From NCBI RefSeq assembly GCF_964340395.1, contig NC_135557.1:6633716-6697715 (forward strand): 64,000 nt of DNA. The letters run 5' to 3'. Shown one piece after another: positions 37,559 through 51,165 of the stretch (position 1 is the stretch's first letter; every line of letters starts with the position of its first letter). The position numbers were made by a program, and so were the translations under genes. The notes beneath the pieces are model-generated. The model saw only the letters and a list, made by a program, of their open reading frames with translations. It did not search any database and was not told the DNA's origin. Origin of the DNA: Glandiceps talaboti. Its lineage: Eukaryota; Hemichordata; Enteropneusta; Spengelidae.

Positions 37559-40500
37559 ACTAAACCAAGTTTAGTGAGTGGAGGTGTAAATGGTAACGAT
37601 ACTGTTTAGGAACACGGTGATAGGAACTAGACGAGATTAGCACTGACAACACACGCTCCGCGAACTCCAGCAAAGAGGCCTGGTGGGGTATATAGAGACT
37701 TGTCAGAGTTGTCGGAGCTACTGTTCATGTACATATAAGTTCCACGTATTCTCAATTTATTTCGTGCTGGATAGAAAACAGTCAGTATAGTCCTTGTGTT
37801 CTCCAGTGTATAGCCGATGGATTGGATAGTGAGAGTCATGATATGTGTGATACATTGTAGTTTATACACCAGAACTGAATTTTAGACTGATCCCGTCGGC
37901 ATCTTCAGAGAAAGCATCAAGCGGGTACCACAATAAACTGAAAACGTAACGACTATAAGCATAACTATAAGTTTTAATTTACATGGAACTACGGTCATAT
38001 TTGATAAGCTTATCCCCCACTTCCACATATGGTCTCATACCCCTTGGTCAGCGAAAAGCCAATCATGTTCATGTCCGGACATACGAGTTATAAATGGGGC
38101 GGTCATATGGGTTAAGTTAGGGTGGAATATAATATATGGAAAAAGTCTGATTGATACTGGCTGTGATGGGTAGTAGAGCATTTTTTAATTGTCAAAAACA
38201 GGGTTGGGGGCCGAATGATATGATTCAAAACGTCATGACTTTCTGGTATATCTTTGTTGTCATGGTGTGTTTCCAGTTGAGGATGGCTGTCTTTGACTGG
38301 CTACAACAGTAAGTGACTGATTTTGAAAGCAAAGAAAGTGGAAGAACATTGGTGTTAGTTAAAAAACTATTGTTATTAAAGATATACAAGTAAACGCAGC
38401 AAAACAATTGAGAGTCGGTACGGAAAGGAACAGATGACCACAGGAAGGTGTTCAGCTGTTCTTCATTGTTCTTTGCAATTTGACGACCGGGCGATCACAT
38501 ACTAGTAGTTGTCAGTGTTTTCGCTAAAGCAAAATACACGGAGATGGTTCAAAATCACTTGACTATCATTTCACTCTTATTTAAATCTACAAATATCTCA
38601 TTAATATTTTCTCCCAGCTTACTTCAAACTATATGACATTTTCCATGAAAAAAAGGTGCGTATCTGGAGCAAAGAAGTGTTTCAGATATCAGAGTGTTCA
38701 CGTTTGCGTGACCAAGACATAGACATAGACTGGCAAGCGACGCCATGAATTGTGATCGAATCCCAGGGTCGGATCGGTTGTAGATCAGTGTTCATGATAA
38801 TTCATTTGCGTGTTCAATTACTAAGTCATCGATGTAGGGTTATAAATTCAGTGACTACACCATCAACAAAGTTACTTCTTACTATAAATCATGTTGAAAA
38901 AGACCCTAGGAAAATGTCTAAGCAACAATGACGGGTGTTACTTTTTTGCAGTGTTTATCCAAATAGTAATCGTCGAATAACGTGACCCTGGCTGAAAACT
39001 GCGACAGTGAGTGTACCATAAATTCCCAAAACAGACTGACCAGAACAGACATATTGACACACAAAAAGTGTGCAAGTTTACATCTTGTGACAGGTTTGGT
39101 TGGGGTCACCTCCATCGGCTAATGGTCGAAATCGTCATTGTAAAATATTTTTAATTACCCTCAACTACAAATCAGCGTATCGTTGACGATCATTTCAATC
39201 GTAAGTGTTTAGAACTGATTCAGAAGTAAAACGTAGAATTATTAATGACAATGGTATGCAAAGTTTTGTTGTTTAACAATCATCAGCGATTTGGCATGTT
39301 TGCACAAACCACAGATACTTGTTAGTGCATACACTTTTGATACTTCTATTCTATAAGGTAAAGGCTAAATTTAAAAAGACATGATCCCAGTATTAACTTT
39401 TTTGTTGCGGCTATATTTCCTAAGTGAGGTGTGCCAAAGAAAGTTTTCCCATGATACTTTGCGCCAGTGCGACTTTTTGACATTGTACGTTCGATGTTCC
39501 CAATGAGTAAATGGAATTTTATCGAGAAGTCTATTCATATTTGTTTATGACAGCAAGATATTTTCAATTTTCTGTTTTTGGTCATTTTTGGGGTCAAAAA
39601 CTGTCATTTGTTTTGTAAATAAAAGAATTCAAAGTAAAAATGAATGACAGCCGCAAAACTAATCGATTGAATGGGCTGACATTTGGTGTGCAGGTATGTT
39701 AGAGTATCTGGATGAAGAATTCTTCAAGAAAATTTGAAGATGACATTGATATGCAAATACGTCTAAAACGTGCTGTGTAGTATCATATTATAGCCATGTT
39801 ATTTTACAATACTCGTGAGAAAGTAGAATTTATTGGTGAAGTAAAGTTGCTCATACACCTAAGAAAATTTGACTACACTTGAATACATAATGAGCAAATG
39901 AAATGATCACAACAATCACATATCTTTGTAATGTTATGACTATACAAGATCTAATACAGGGACGAATGGGGTACTTATCAAATAATGCCCTCCGGAACTC
40001 AGAAATAAATGTAGATGCGCTGTACCATGCAGTTACGATCAGCGGTTTTGAACTATGGAGGTAGGAAGGAAGGAGGTAGGAAGGATTATAGTCCTACCAC
40101 CATTTCTGAACAAAATCGTTGTCCTTGAATTGGAATGGTATGCTTTTAATACAAAAGTTGCACAAACATATGTTCTTGCTTTCAAAAGTTTTAGAATTAA
40201 CACCATGATTTCACCGTCGCCCATACTGAGGTTTTCCTGCATCTATTGCTATGGATTTTGTTGGTGGGACTTTGCTGTACTGTATGAACACTTGTTCAGA
40301 CTCAGGCCACTAAAACACAATTGCAAAAAAAAACCGTAAAGACACGAAGTATCGTTTTGCACAACGTTCGGCTTGAAGCAGGTTTGAAGGGTAACCATGC
40401 ACGACAGAGAAGATGGGTTTAGAGCCCCATTTACACCTAAAACAAAAAGCGATTCTAGTCTGTTCCTATTATAGTGGTCTGAGGTTCAGATCAAAGTGCC

Positions 40501-41608
40501 GCATTCATCCACAACATAAAAAATCATAGACCCTACACGACTGGCGTTTGTAAAAGTCAGTTTTAAACCATAATTACTACACCTCTTTATCTTCTCGGCA
40601 AGAACATGCAGTGCTGCAATCCAACGTGAGGACCTCTCACCAACTTTCAGATCACTTCACATTGGGAACGTTGGTGAGAGTTCTACTAATATAATTCAGA
40701 CTGAGGCAAAAAATATAGCCTTTCTGAGTTGAAATCCGAGGTTTAAATCCTGATATCTGAAAATTCCCAATCAACCCAGATTACATTGAATAAAAAATAA
40801 GTCTAACAAACAATTTATGATTTTTCAGTCCCGAAACTTGCTATTATCCATACACTGTATACAAAGCTAAATACACGGTGATTGGTGTATCGCACTCCTT
40901 GACTTAGTGGGTCTGAAAAAAAATAGGTAGACTCACTTGTCATAAATCGATTTATAAATCCACAAAGGCACTGTGACAACTAAAGCAGTCCCTTTACAGA
41001 CCATTTTTCTTTAGAAATAAATAGGCTAAAACAATACTGAATGACAGGCAGTCCAAGGTATGCGAAACCATAAGCGAGCGCGTACTCACGATGCTAGATT
41101 AACACACTATTTTACCTGCGCATTGAAGACGCACAGTAAAAAGACCAGTTTTCAACATTAATGCAGGAAATACAAAGCTAACAATTCAAAATTGTATAAA
41201 ATGTAAGAAAACAAAAAACAGGCGACAGTCAGAGCATGCATGAACTTCGATTTACAATACCATTATTAAGTTCTTGCATTTTGGGGCTAATGAAGTCATA
41301 GAGACTAGAGTGGGCGAGTTTCATCACAGTTAGTATAATCAATGGCACCGTGATAATTCTGACTTTCACTTGAAACTGGACCAGAACAGTCTAGGTCGGA
41401 CGAGTCGTCATCATCAATTCAAAGGCGACGTAACCAAATATACACCGTGAATTCATCTTAGATCGCACCGAGTTGAACAATCATGTCTGTCATTGTAGAA
41501 TGTAGACCTTTACGCTGTTTGACCGACTATTGAAGTATAACCCACATAGGTGATATTTCATTGACCTACATGGAAATGCTTGTAAATACTTTTTGCAAGT
41601 AGTAGTAG
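37559..41608. other. Unassigned DNA (4 kb)
   Basis: No gene, transposon terminus or RNA gene recognised. Frames at 37627-37869 (minus), 38918-39115 (minus) and 40039-40339 (both strands) are short and without motifs. Two AGTGGTCTGAGG-like motifs occur in this part of the window (40473, 41630). Confidence 0.4.
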
Positions 41609-41640
41609 CTCAGACCACTCTAGTATTTTAGTGGTCTGAG
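41609..41640. repeat. Hairpin, 11-bp perfect arms
   Basis: CTCAGACCACT / AGTGGTCTGAG with a 10-base loop. The right arm motif recurs at 29393 and 40473. Confidence 0.8.
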
Positions 41641-41904
41641 GTAGTAGTAAGAGTTTTTGCTAACGTTTACATGCTAGCGTAGTTGTACATGTACGTATAC
41701 ATGTCAGTTCGTATGTACATGTACATTAAATGTAGCTCTCATCATATCATACACTGTACATGTGTGTAACCCTTTTCTTTTGCACCCTCCCCCTCCGCCT
41801 TCATGTGGTCAAACACAGACAACTAACTAACTAAATAGTGTTACTGTTAGTTTTCTGTGGGTCAAACAATTAGTGTACACGCCTTGAATCACATGCAGGC
41901 GAGA

Positions 41905-42163
41905 TAGATTTGAATATTCATTTGTTTACTGCCCGGTTATGGGGGTGAACTCATGAATATATTCTGAACTAAATGCAAATGTATTCAAATCACTTCCGAC
42001 TCGCAATCTGAACTATTTTTCAGATCGAGTATAATCCGATTAGACAGGCGCTAATGGGAAAGTACAGAAACGTCCACCTCATCAGCATAAAAGTACAGAA
42101 TTGAACTCAATCTGAACTATAGTACGGAAAGTGTCGTAAACTGTACTATTTTTTCTACTAGTG
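41905..42163 (-). mobile_element. 259-bp element, copy 2, inverted twin of 24171-24429
   Basis: No mismatch found by eye over the full length; flanking sequences are unrelated, so the duplicated unit ends sharply. Confidence 0.85.
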
Positions 42164-43049
42164 TCGTGAATGGCTGTTCTATAGACTGGAAGAAAATAGT
42201 TGACGTGAGTTCGTCAAGTACCATTATTTATAGTTTTGTAACACTCACTTACAATTTGTATAAAATTCCCGATGTTGTACGGTCGTGATGTGGGAATTTA
42301 ATTTTAGGAAAATGTTCACTTTTGATTATGTGTTTTCAACGAAACACTAACAACAACTGCGTAGCAATGCCTAATACATGATCGTGAGCAGGAATATGGC
42401 TTCAAATCAGAACGTAGCCAATATATATGGAGTCTCCACCCTATTGAGGACTAATTAATATGTTGACATCTTTATTGCGGGAAACACACAGTCATGTTTC
42501 TATCTCTTGACAAGAGTATCTCCTTTCTTCGCGTTCCATGACCCTCCCAAATTACCACATTTTCTCCGTGTCTGTAGCAAAGGAGCTATACATAATCAAA
42601 TAGCAAGGTTCGTGTATGGTCTATGGTTAAATAAAGGAATTACAAGTCACAGCAAACAGCTGCCGTAGTCTATGTCGTATTTGAGAGGTTTTGTCGAGCT
42701 GAAAAGGCCCAATTATGCAAATGGGCCGTTTTCTAAACTCTTTATTTAGTACATGTTAGGAAGTTCAAAACTATTTAGCTTGGCGTCGGACCGTCCTAGG
42801 TGTCTCAAATTTATAGACAGTGCTCAGAGACACTATACCGACAAAAAAAGTTTGCTCCGGTTAGTAAAATGTACCAGGGAATGGAGAGATATCGCGTCGG
42901 TAAATGTAAAAGACGTTAATTTATGTATTATATACAAAAATACAACTTCAGTGATTGTTACGAGACTTTGAGGGACAAACCACGGTCCCTCTATCATACT
43001 AAGCAAATCCAATAAACCTTTTTTAGTTTAAGAACTAAACTTTCATTTA
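42164..43049. other. Unassigned DNA
   Basis: A 72-codon plus frame (42753-42971) has no recognised motif. Confidence 0.4.
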
Positions 43050-43620
43050 CATTATACTATATTTGACTGTTTGTTAAAGTTAAATAATTTTAAGTGGAAA
43101 TCGAAATAAAACGCAGTTTTTTTGGTATAAATCAGAGATGAACTTGAAAATGTAAAAAAGTCACAGTATAAAGACAGTATATCAAGGATAATGCTAGGTG
43201 CATCTCACAATTTATATAATATTATATTAATGACAACATAATATTAATAAACAATTCAATGAATTGTGTTTGTTTCCATAGTAATACTCGCTGATTCCGT
43301 GAAACAGCAAAATAATAAAGTAAAAATTGAATAAAATATTACATTTGAGGCTAACTTTTTACAATGCCATGTTTCTACTATGGTAACCATGACAACGATT
43401 CGATAAGGATGAATGATGAAATGTATCAGCTAAATTAATTTACAACAGACGATAAGCATCAATGATCAGTTATTCTCCGTAATAATCCAAGCATTACCTC
43501 GACAGTGTTTGTACGATACCACAAAACCAGACTGTGTATAGAATCTCACTCGCGTGACACGATGTTTTTAACGTCTCTCACAACGTTTTTTGTAACGAAT
43601 TACATATTTAAAATACAGAC
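43050..43620. repeat. Diverged segmental duplicate, copy 2 (partner 21410-21980)
   Basis: Non-coding in both copies. The order of shared blocks is kept, with insertions in this copy. Confidence 0.65.
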
Positions 43621-44735
43621 ACTGATAGTGAACACACAAATAAAAGGAGGCATTTTATCTACACTATGAATACAAATGAACACCACTCACATATTACCAA
43701 CATCAGACTAGACAGATAAGATTCATAACAATCCTGCAAGATTTATTACCAAGATATCGTTAAAACTAAATATAAAGTCAACGTTTATCAATCGTAGTAA
43801 CTGTAAACTACCAAACTTAAAATCTTGTCAGTCGAAGATATGTAGAAGAAAGATTTAAGTTGTACACGACAATTTTTTTTTTGATGTAACGAAGTCTCTA
43901 GATCTGCATCATGTGAACACGTACTGAAAGTTTAATGACAATATAAGTATAAACGATAGTTTCAAAATAACCCAGGGTTCAATTCGTTTGAGTAGTTAAG
44001 AAATACACTTTACAATGTTTAATTACTGGTATGGTATGTATTTTTATGATTCTATGGAAACATCAATGTACAGGTATTAAATGCAATGAACCACTTTCAG
44101 AGAATGGAAAACAACACAAGAAATCACTAGGCTTATATCGTTCTGTTTAGCATAATTTTCTTGTAATTAATTGTTCGAAGTAGAATAAAAATAATGGCAG
44201 ACATTTTACCATCGATGCATCATCTGTATTTGTATAGAATTACGAGATAAGAATGTCACAATACTCGTTGAAAAGCAAAGCATAATGAAGTGTAAACCAA
44301 ACAGTAACTTTGCTATTGTAGAAATCTTCAACCGTAACAAGTTCTGAAGCGTTTAGTTTCCATATGAACTAGGCAGTGAATGGATAGTTTAACCGTTGTT
44401 TCTGTTCAGGAGGCAATGGTGTTGTTTGTGGTTTGTAATCAGTCGTTGTATCTACTCTGGCATCTGTATTTACTCTTGGACAGTGTGTTTGCAAATAGGA
44501 AGATCCATTTTAGATGGAGATGACGACTTTTATCATATTATCTCATTGAATACAACTTATATTGGCGGGATCGATCCGAACTACTCTGCTAACCCTGACC
44601 TTCGTATGGGCCACAATTATCCCTCGCGTCGTACAAAGTTACTGTCAGCTGGCAATCGACGTACCTTCAAAAACTTTAGAGTTAACCTTTGGATTACCTT
44701 CAGCTATACTACTGTCAGGAATCTAACATTTTCAC
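43621..44735. other. Unassigned DNA with one 122-codon frame
   Basis: Plus frame 44396-44764 has a hydrophobic start and then a hydrophilic part containing GRSILDGDDDFYHII and GGIDPNYSANPDLRMGHN. Its last codons enter the triplicated segment. No family recognised; could be a decayed exon or chance. Confidence 0.3.
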
Positions 44736-44739
44736 TTTT

Positions 44740-44979
44740 GCAGACACGCTACCTATTGTTGTGATGTAGATTGCCGCGGATATCTCAGTAGTGACGCTAA
44801 TTAAATATGTATGTTATATTATCTAATATAATTAGAACAGAAGAGTCATATAAGTTTATATATTTATATTTTGGGGACACACTGGAGAGAGTGTTAGCCA
44901 AGGACAATACAATCTCAGTGTTATCTATCTACAGAAATAAAGTCGCATTGTTATGTTCAATATTTGGTCCACAATGTAC
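44740..44979. repeat. Triplicated segment, copy A
   Basis: Shares GATGTAGATTGCC, AGTGACGCTAATTAAATA, GTATAAGTTTATA-like and TACAGAAATA(A/T)AGTCGCATTG blocks with 49079-49480, and less with 55961-56330. Its right end is cut by the TIR element at 44983. Confidence 0.8.
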
Positions 44980-44982
44980 TTA

Positions 44983-47750
44983 GGGAGCGATCAGTTTTTA
45001 CGGCCGGGGGTGGGCCGATGACTTTTTGTTCATGCTGTACTTAAAAATAGTGACCCCCCCCCCTGCAATTCATTCACAAAACAATCCACCCCCCTGACAA
45101 ATAAAAAAACACAATACCCCCCCCCCCATCTGTTGACAAGAAACACTCTTTTTGTTCTTGCAAAAGACACTCTATTCTCAAAGCATATTACCGCACACTG
45201 CATAGTTAATTTTACATGTTACATTTTCAGTAATTTTAAGTGTATCTGGAAATTGCTAACCAAAATCCATTGCTTCACATGTATAAAGCTCTTTAGATAG
45301 GAACCCTATGAGAAGTATGATTGTCTGTTCACTAACATACAAAATATTCATGGTTAAGTAACCAAAAGTTCTATGATATCTCTTAGATTGAGTGAACTAT
45401 TAATATGTATTAATTCAGCTAATTATCAAGTACAATATTATAAATGGAGTTAATATACTTGTAAACCAATGTCCATAACTGTCATACATAATGATGTACT
45501 TGCATCATATAATGAATTGTTTACATTATATAAAGATGTGTTGTTTTCTTAAGACTTAACACAACTGCGGCTTTCCATACATGTACACGTTTGCACTCCT
45601 CAAGGCACTTGTTTGTCCTGTTCATAATTGTTCAGTTTAATCATGGCACCGACTCAAAACTCCACCCACCCCCCACCCCCCCACCCCCATTCATTGACCA
45701 CAGATAATTTTGAAAGGTTTTGAATAATGAAATGTGATAAATGTCATTGGTTTCAAAATAGAAATTAAAAAATGTCATAAAAATGTTTTCTGTACTACAG
45801 CAGTTTCTAAACTAGATTACTAATTCAATTCACTTACTACTGGCTATGTTGTCCAGTATATTGCTGGCAACATGATAGCCTTGAAAATAAATACACTCTA
45901 ATACCGAGGAAATGTAACATTATGATCTGCTGACAAATTTTTACTCGCAGTATACAGTCACTCAATGTGGATACTAGATATTCCAGAGGAGATGTAAAAT
46001 CTAAAATTGCACCGTGTCAGTACTATAGAAGTTCTGGCTACAGTAAATATCCCTTTACTAAATCATCATCAAACAAGTCTGTGTTTATTACTTTGTTTAT
46101 CAGTCATTCACATAATATATATTCTCTGAGAATCCGATTAATATTGTATTCACCTTGGAATATATTTCTTTCTTGGTAGTTTATGGTGTAAAACAATAGC
46201 AAGACAAAAGGGGGTTTCACATGTAGCCTGGTAACGTATTAAACTTGGTGATGGTCACAGGTATCAGAGAAGAAGTGAAACACAAACACAAACACAAACA
46301 CAAACACAAACACAAACACAAACACAAACACAAACACAAACATAAACACAAACACAAACACAAACACAAACACAAACACAGAAAAGTTATTTTTGATAAG
46401 ACATGTAGTTCGTACTATAGCTATGCCAAGTAACAGTTCAATAGTTTGTACATGTATGATAAATCAACATATCAGGGATGAGATCAGTAGGTAAAAAAAC
46501 TAATTCTTTTAGTAAGGCCTCGGAACCCCTTCCTCACCCCTTCTAACTAAATTGGTAAAATTGTTGCACACAGTACAATCAATTTCAAATCAGTATGTAG
46601 TATCATGTAGTGCTATTAATACAAAGCCAGTATGTAGTGAGGAAAAAATAGCCTTTTTATTGGCACAATAATGTATTTTAGGGCCATGCATAACAAATTT
46701 TTTTCTCATTTTTCAATTGACATTTTTAGAAATGTCTGTATTGGGGTACAAAACAGATTTCATTATAAAATACCCCCTCTCACCCAACCCCTCACTAAAA
46801 GAATGTAGTTTTTACCCTACATTGAACTATTGATCTCAACCATAAACCAATTCTAATGGAGATGATCGTAGTTATCATACATTATATGTACAAAAATATA
46901 TAGGAACTAGACTAACTATATACATGGACATTGAATATCCACTATCTAGACACAGGCTGGGTCAGGCACTTTCAGTCACAGTGTTTGCCACATATTATTT
47001 CAAAGTGTCCTAAATTGGTTATGTTTGTGCACAATTCAACATGTTCAGGTCAATGGAGGAACAGATTTTAGAGCTAGTAAATCTTAAGGTATTTCATATC
47101 TTATGTTTTACATGTACAGCTACACCTGCAAGTTTTTGTACCACAAGATGACACAATGCAACTCATGGCGTGCAATAGCGAGAAGTCAATTTTCTAACAA
47201 ATAACTGTTGCTTAAAGGTGGCCATGGTGCAGTGTTGTGATGCCATACCATATGTATTGGATGTATCACGAGACAGAGTTTATGTAATATTTGAATGTAT
47301 ATTTATAGCTATTTGTTTATGGTTTATTTTATGCACATACATTTTTTGTGTTAATAGCTTGCACAGCACCCACAATTGGCAGCATAGCGGCTCAATGATT
47401 AGTATGCATGCGCGTCCTATATACTATGCGATAATTTTTGGGTGGTTTTAGCCAAGGATGCATTGCGGTACAATGACTATGCATGCACGTTCTACGTACG
47501 ATGTGCAATCTTCACGCCAAGGGCACTATCTATGATATCATTGTGAGGCAGCCAATCACAATGAATCTACCCAGCTGTGCATGCTTAGGGGCTTTGGCCT
47601 AGTTATGATATTAAATGTATGGACATTGAAGTACAGCTTTATTCACCTTTATTCACCTTGTAAAAATGATGACCCCCCTTCTTTGAGTCCCAAATTGAGG
47701 TGCCCCCCTCTGATTTAACCCCCCCCCGGTCGTAAAAACTGATCGCTCCC
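44983..47750. mobile_element. 2.77-kb TIR element, PIF/Harbinger-like ends, no transposase seen
   Basis: Left end GGGAGCGATCAGTTTTTACG and right end (reverse complement) GGGAGCGATCAGTTTTTACG are identical for 20 bases, then run into G-rich tracts. TTA flanks both sides (44980-44982, 47751-47753). A 3-bp TWA duplication with G-rich TIRs is the PIF/Harbinger pattern. The interior has C-rich subterminal blocks (45051-45128 and 47676-47730), an (ACAAAC)n microsatellite (46280-46380) and only short frames (45967, 46245, 47218) with no DDE or Myb-like motif. It is probably a non-autonomous element mobilised in trans. Confidence 0.8.
46280..46380. repeat. (ACAAAC)n microsatellite
   Basis: About 17 hexanucleotide units inside the TIR element. 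Confidence 0.96.
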
Positions 47751-47753
47751 TTA

Positions 47754-48490
47754 AATACATTTAACTATTTGATATGGTGGAGATCAGAACCCGATGTAAA
47801 TGTGGCCAATTGGTACTGGCCAGCCTCTTGCCTGCTAATTGCCTTTCCCCGAAGTAAAGCTAGCGAGTCACCATAAATAAAAGCTAACTTCCTGGAGAAG
47901 AAAAAGGTGATACCAACTTCTACACGATTCTAGTAATATGGGACTCAAGGGAATGCCTGCAAAGAAATTACCCAGGATGTCAATAGGAAAAAGTACTTCC
48001 CTTGTCTAGAAATAGAACCGACAAGGATGCCACGTCAATGGAGGATTTGTGACCATGAATGTCTTCAAAATACCAAAGTTTGGAACTGTGAGAACCAAAC
48101 GAAATGTCAAGCTATATAAGACTGACGACAGAGTTGAAATTCCAAAACCCAACTGTTAACAAGTAAGAACCATGAAAAGAGAATTGAAGACAAAATTTAG
48201 GAACAGTATTAAAGAAATGGAATGACAGAGTGAACTATTGTATGTGAAAAGTGAATTATTACATGAACTCTGACCTTATTTAACCATACGGCATTTAATT
48301 TGTTATTATGGTATTTTGTCAATCCAATGACTTTAACTCATAGAAAACTATTTCTGCATAACGTTTAGACAAGACATTTTCTGTCTGACTTTGCTTTTCA
48401 TATTCATGTTCGACAACATTATGCGGAGGTCTCGTGGTCACTTAAATTAGATGGATTAGTATGGCGTCTGAACTTAAGAGACGAGATATC
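47754..48490. other. Unassigned DNA
   Basis: A short plus stretch near 48025-48110 reads RQWRICDHECLQNTK, faintly like a retroelement zinc knuckle, but stops surround it. Nothing else recognised. Confidence 0.3.
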
Positions 48491-48864
48491 TTAGGCCAAA
48501 TAAAAAAAGTTGTCTGATTCCGGTTACCCGACCCCACCTAGTTTTTCACGCCGACCCTAAATTTGTTTACGTATTCGAGAAAATAATAAAATTGCGAAAA
48601 TCGTGAAGTCTCGCAAGAAATGGTGGGTGCAGAAACTGACATCAACTTAAAAAGACAATATAAAAATATTCTTCCAATCTGTAATGGCTGTACCTCTGAT
48701 AGAAAGGCATAAACAACACAGAGACCATTTGAAAAAACAATGGAAAAGCTGAACTAGACACTCACACATGAAAAAAATATATAATAAAATAAAATAAAAA
48801 ATTTACCCACCCCACGTATTTTAATATTTAATGTAATCGGAACCACATATTGTTTTACGCCTTA
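48491..48864 (+). mobile_element. MITE family copy 3
   Basis: About 374 bp. TTAGGCCAAATAAAAAAA at the left, GTTTTACGCCTTA at the right; imperfect inverted termini with TGATTCCGGTTAC / GTAATCGGAACCACA. Confidence 0.85.
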
Positions 48865-49078
48865 TCTACGAATATTCTACTTCTAGCCGTCAAATGCTTT
48901 CTTCGTGAGGATTGGGAATGGAGTTGGGACTTGGGAGTGATGTTTAATTCTATGATGTCCCTCGTCACATCGATTTCTTTATGTTTTAATTATTTCAAAT
49001 AAATTTGAGAACAAAACTCATTTATTTATTTATATGGATTGAGACAAGCCTTTAGACAGGTATAATAGTACCATTAAT

Positions 49079-49480
49079 CTATAATTTCTACTTTAGCCGG
49101 TAAATGTATTTCCGACATAATGTGTCTATTTCGAGTGTAGTGACTGGCATCTACAGTCATGTCTAGACACGCTATGTATTGTTGTGATGTAGATTGCCTG
49201 TATATCTCAAAAGTGACGCTAATTAAATACGTATTTTATATTGTTTAATGTATTTAGAACAAAAGTGTCGTATAAGTTTATAGTTGCAGTTCCTGTGTTT
49301 TGGGAACACTGGCGAGAGCGTTAGCTAGAGACGGACTTGAGGATTTTGTAACTGCATTACTTCATCTAGTACTATAAAGTTACAAAATCCTCAATTTTGC
49401 CTCGTCCGATCTCAGAGCGCTGTCTATCTACAGAAATATAGTCGCATTGTTATGCTCTATTCTGGCTACTAGGTGCGTCA
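49079..49480. repeat. Triplicated segment, copy B
   Basis: Shares TAATTTCTACTTTAGC, TAGTGACT, TAGACACGCTATGTATTG and GATGTAGATTG with copy C and the later blocks with copy A. It contains an inserted hairpin (49338-49393) absent from A and C. Confidence 0.8.
49338..49393. repeat. Hairpin with 16-bp perfect arms; half repeated at 49621
   Basis: TGAGGATTTTGTAACT and AGTTACAAAATCCTCA enclose a 24-base loop. The 46 bases 49353-49398 (loop plus right arm) recur identically at 49621-49666, 268 bp away. Confidence 0.9.
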
Positions 49481-50061
49481 ATACGTCCTACTACTTGATA
49501 CAACTAACACGAGCAGCAAAGCGTTAGAAACGAATAAATGTCCGTTTGACAATATCAATCAATATCAATATCAATCCATCTCGATTTTTCACCCGTCATG
49601 ATTAGCATTCGTCAACGATATGCATTACTTCATCTAGTACTATAAAGTTACAAAATCCTCAATTTTACTGTGTGTACTCCACTTCTAATGTCGTACAATG
49701 TTCACCATTGCGATAAGCGTAATGTACTTTTAACATCAATTGTGTCACAGTACGTTGGTTTGGACAATACCAGCAGCGTACAATACCAGCGGCTTAAACT
49801 ACGATCGGGCGTATTATTGGAAACACACAATTATTTTACTCATTTTGCGTTAGTTGCAGTTAGTTCGATAACTGTCACCGACTGTCTAGGGTATTTTCGT
49901 CAGGTCTGTTATCCGAATGTATAGAGACGAAGTTTTTAGCAGAATACAGTATAACACACAATGTCGTCTGAATACCATGCGAAAAGTGCGATCGCATTGA
50001 TAAGAATTCTCTGTTGACCTCTAGGGTACATTGTAGTAGCATCCTGAAACAGACATGAAAT
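49481..50061. other. Unassigned DNA
   Basis: Includes the 46-bp direct repeat copy at 49621-49666. The 84-codon plus frame 49670-49924 has no motif. Confidence 0.4.
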
Positions 50062-50126
50062 GATCTACCAACCCACCCTGTTTTGAAATTGGGCATTATC
50101 ATATCGGAACCACACTATTTTCGCCA
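50062..50126 (+). mobile_element. MITE family, right-end fragment
   Basis: GATCTACCAACCCACCCTGT through ATCGGAACCACAC to TTCGCC matches the right ends of the full copies. Confidence 0.7.
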
Positions 50127-50772
50127 AAAATTGAACGTTGAATGATAACATTCTTTGCCTTCAGTGAATTTGTTTCGAAACTGTTTATACCTAAACATTC
50201 ACGTCATATTTATCTCCCTCTGAGTTCATTGTCGAACATAAATCTAGCAAATTATGTGAATATTCATATATTTTCACATGTTACACGTCCTCTGTTTTCC
50301 TGACTACCTTTAAAAAACATTTGCCTAAAATGCTGATTTGGCTAATTTTGACTACTACAGTGGAACGGAAATATGGTCTGCTTTGTCTGTGCTCGGGAGC
50401 CAAGTTTGAAATGTTGGTCTTTCGCTCCGCATTATGCTATCGAAGCTTTCCAACTGAGTTTCACATTTTCTCATTTTTTTCAGTTGTTCGTCGACAGTAG
50501 CTGTCCATGCTTATTAATCTTACCTTTACATTCTTTACCTGTTTTCTGCAGGTTAACATATTTGAATTAAGTTTCATTATCCACTAGCTTTCTTGATTGC
50601 AGGTAGACAGAATGTCCTAACAATCCTCTCGCCAAACTTGTGATTAAATATTAAACTAGGTAGACACATAGACTAGGTGTTGTAAAAATCCTTAGAATGC
50701 ATGTTCCCTGGCCTAAACTCAGTGATTCTAATTGACACAATGTGGGAACTAATCCCTAAGAAATCGTGATCA
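50127..50772. other. Unassigned DNA
   Basis: No gene recognised. Confidence 0.4.
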
Positions 50773-51165
50773 CTTAGTCCTAAAAAAATATTTTTTTCCA
50801 GTTACCTCACCTAGTTTTTCACTGCCGACCCTAGCATTTTTACATGGGCCTTTTTAGGCCTTAAGAAGTATTAAGTTAAACTTAAATGTTTTTAACTATT
50901 CCAGAAAAACATTAAATAGCGAAAATTGTGAAGTCTCTCGAGAAATAGCGAACGCGGAAACTAACATCAACTTCAAAAGACATTATAAAATTGTTCTTCC
51001 AATCGGTAATGGCTGTACATCTGATAGGAAGAAAGCAATAACACGTGGACCATATGGAAAACAATGGAACAGATAACTACCTGAACAAGACACTCTAAAT
51101 CTACCTACCCCACCTATTCTAAAATTGATCGTAATCGGAACTACACAATTTGCTTAGACCTTAGG
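50773..51165 (+). mobile_element. MITE family copy 4
   Basis: About 393 bp, CTTAGTCCTAAAAAAATA to GCTTAGACCTTAG. It contains an extra block relative to the other copies near 50847-50895. Confidence 0.8.

Noticed and set aside
38735-38775. tRNA or tRNA-derived SINE (GATCGAATCCCAG, B-box-like)
   Set aside because: No A box at the right distance and no cloverleaf could be drawn.
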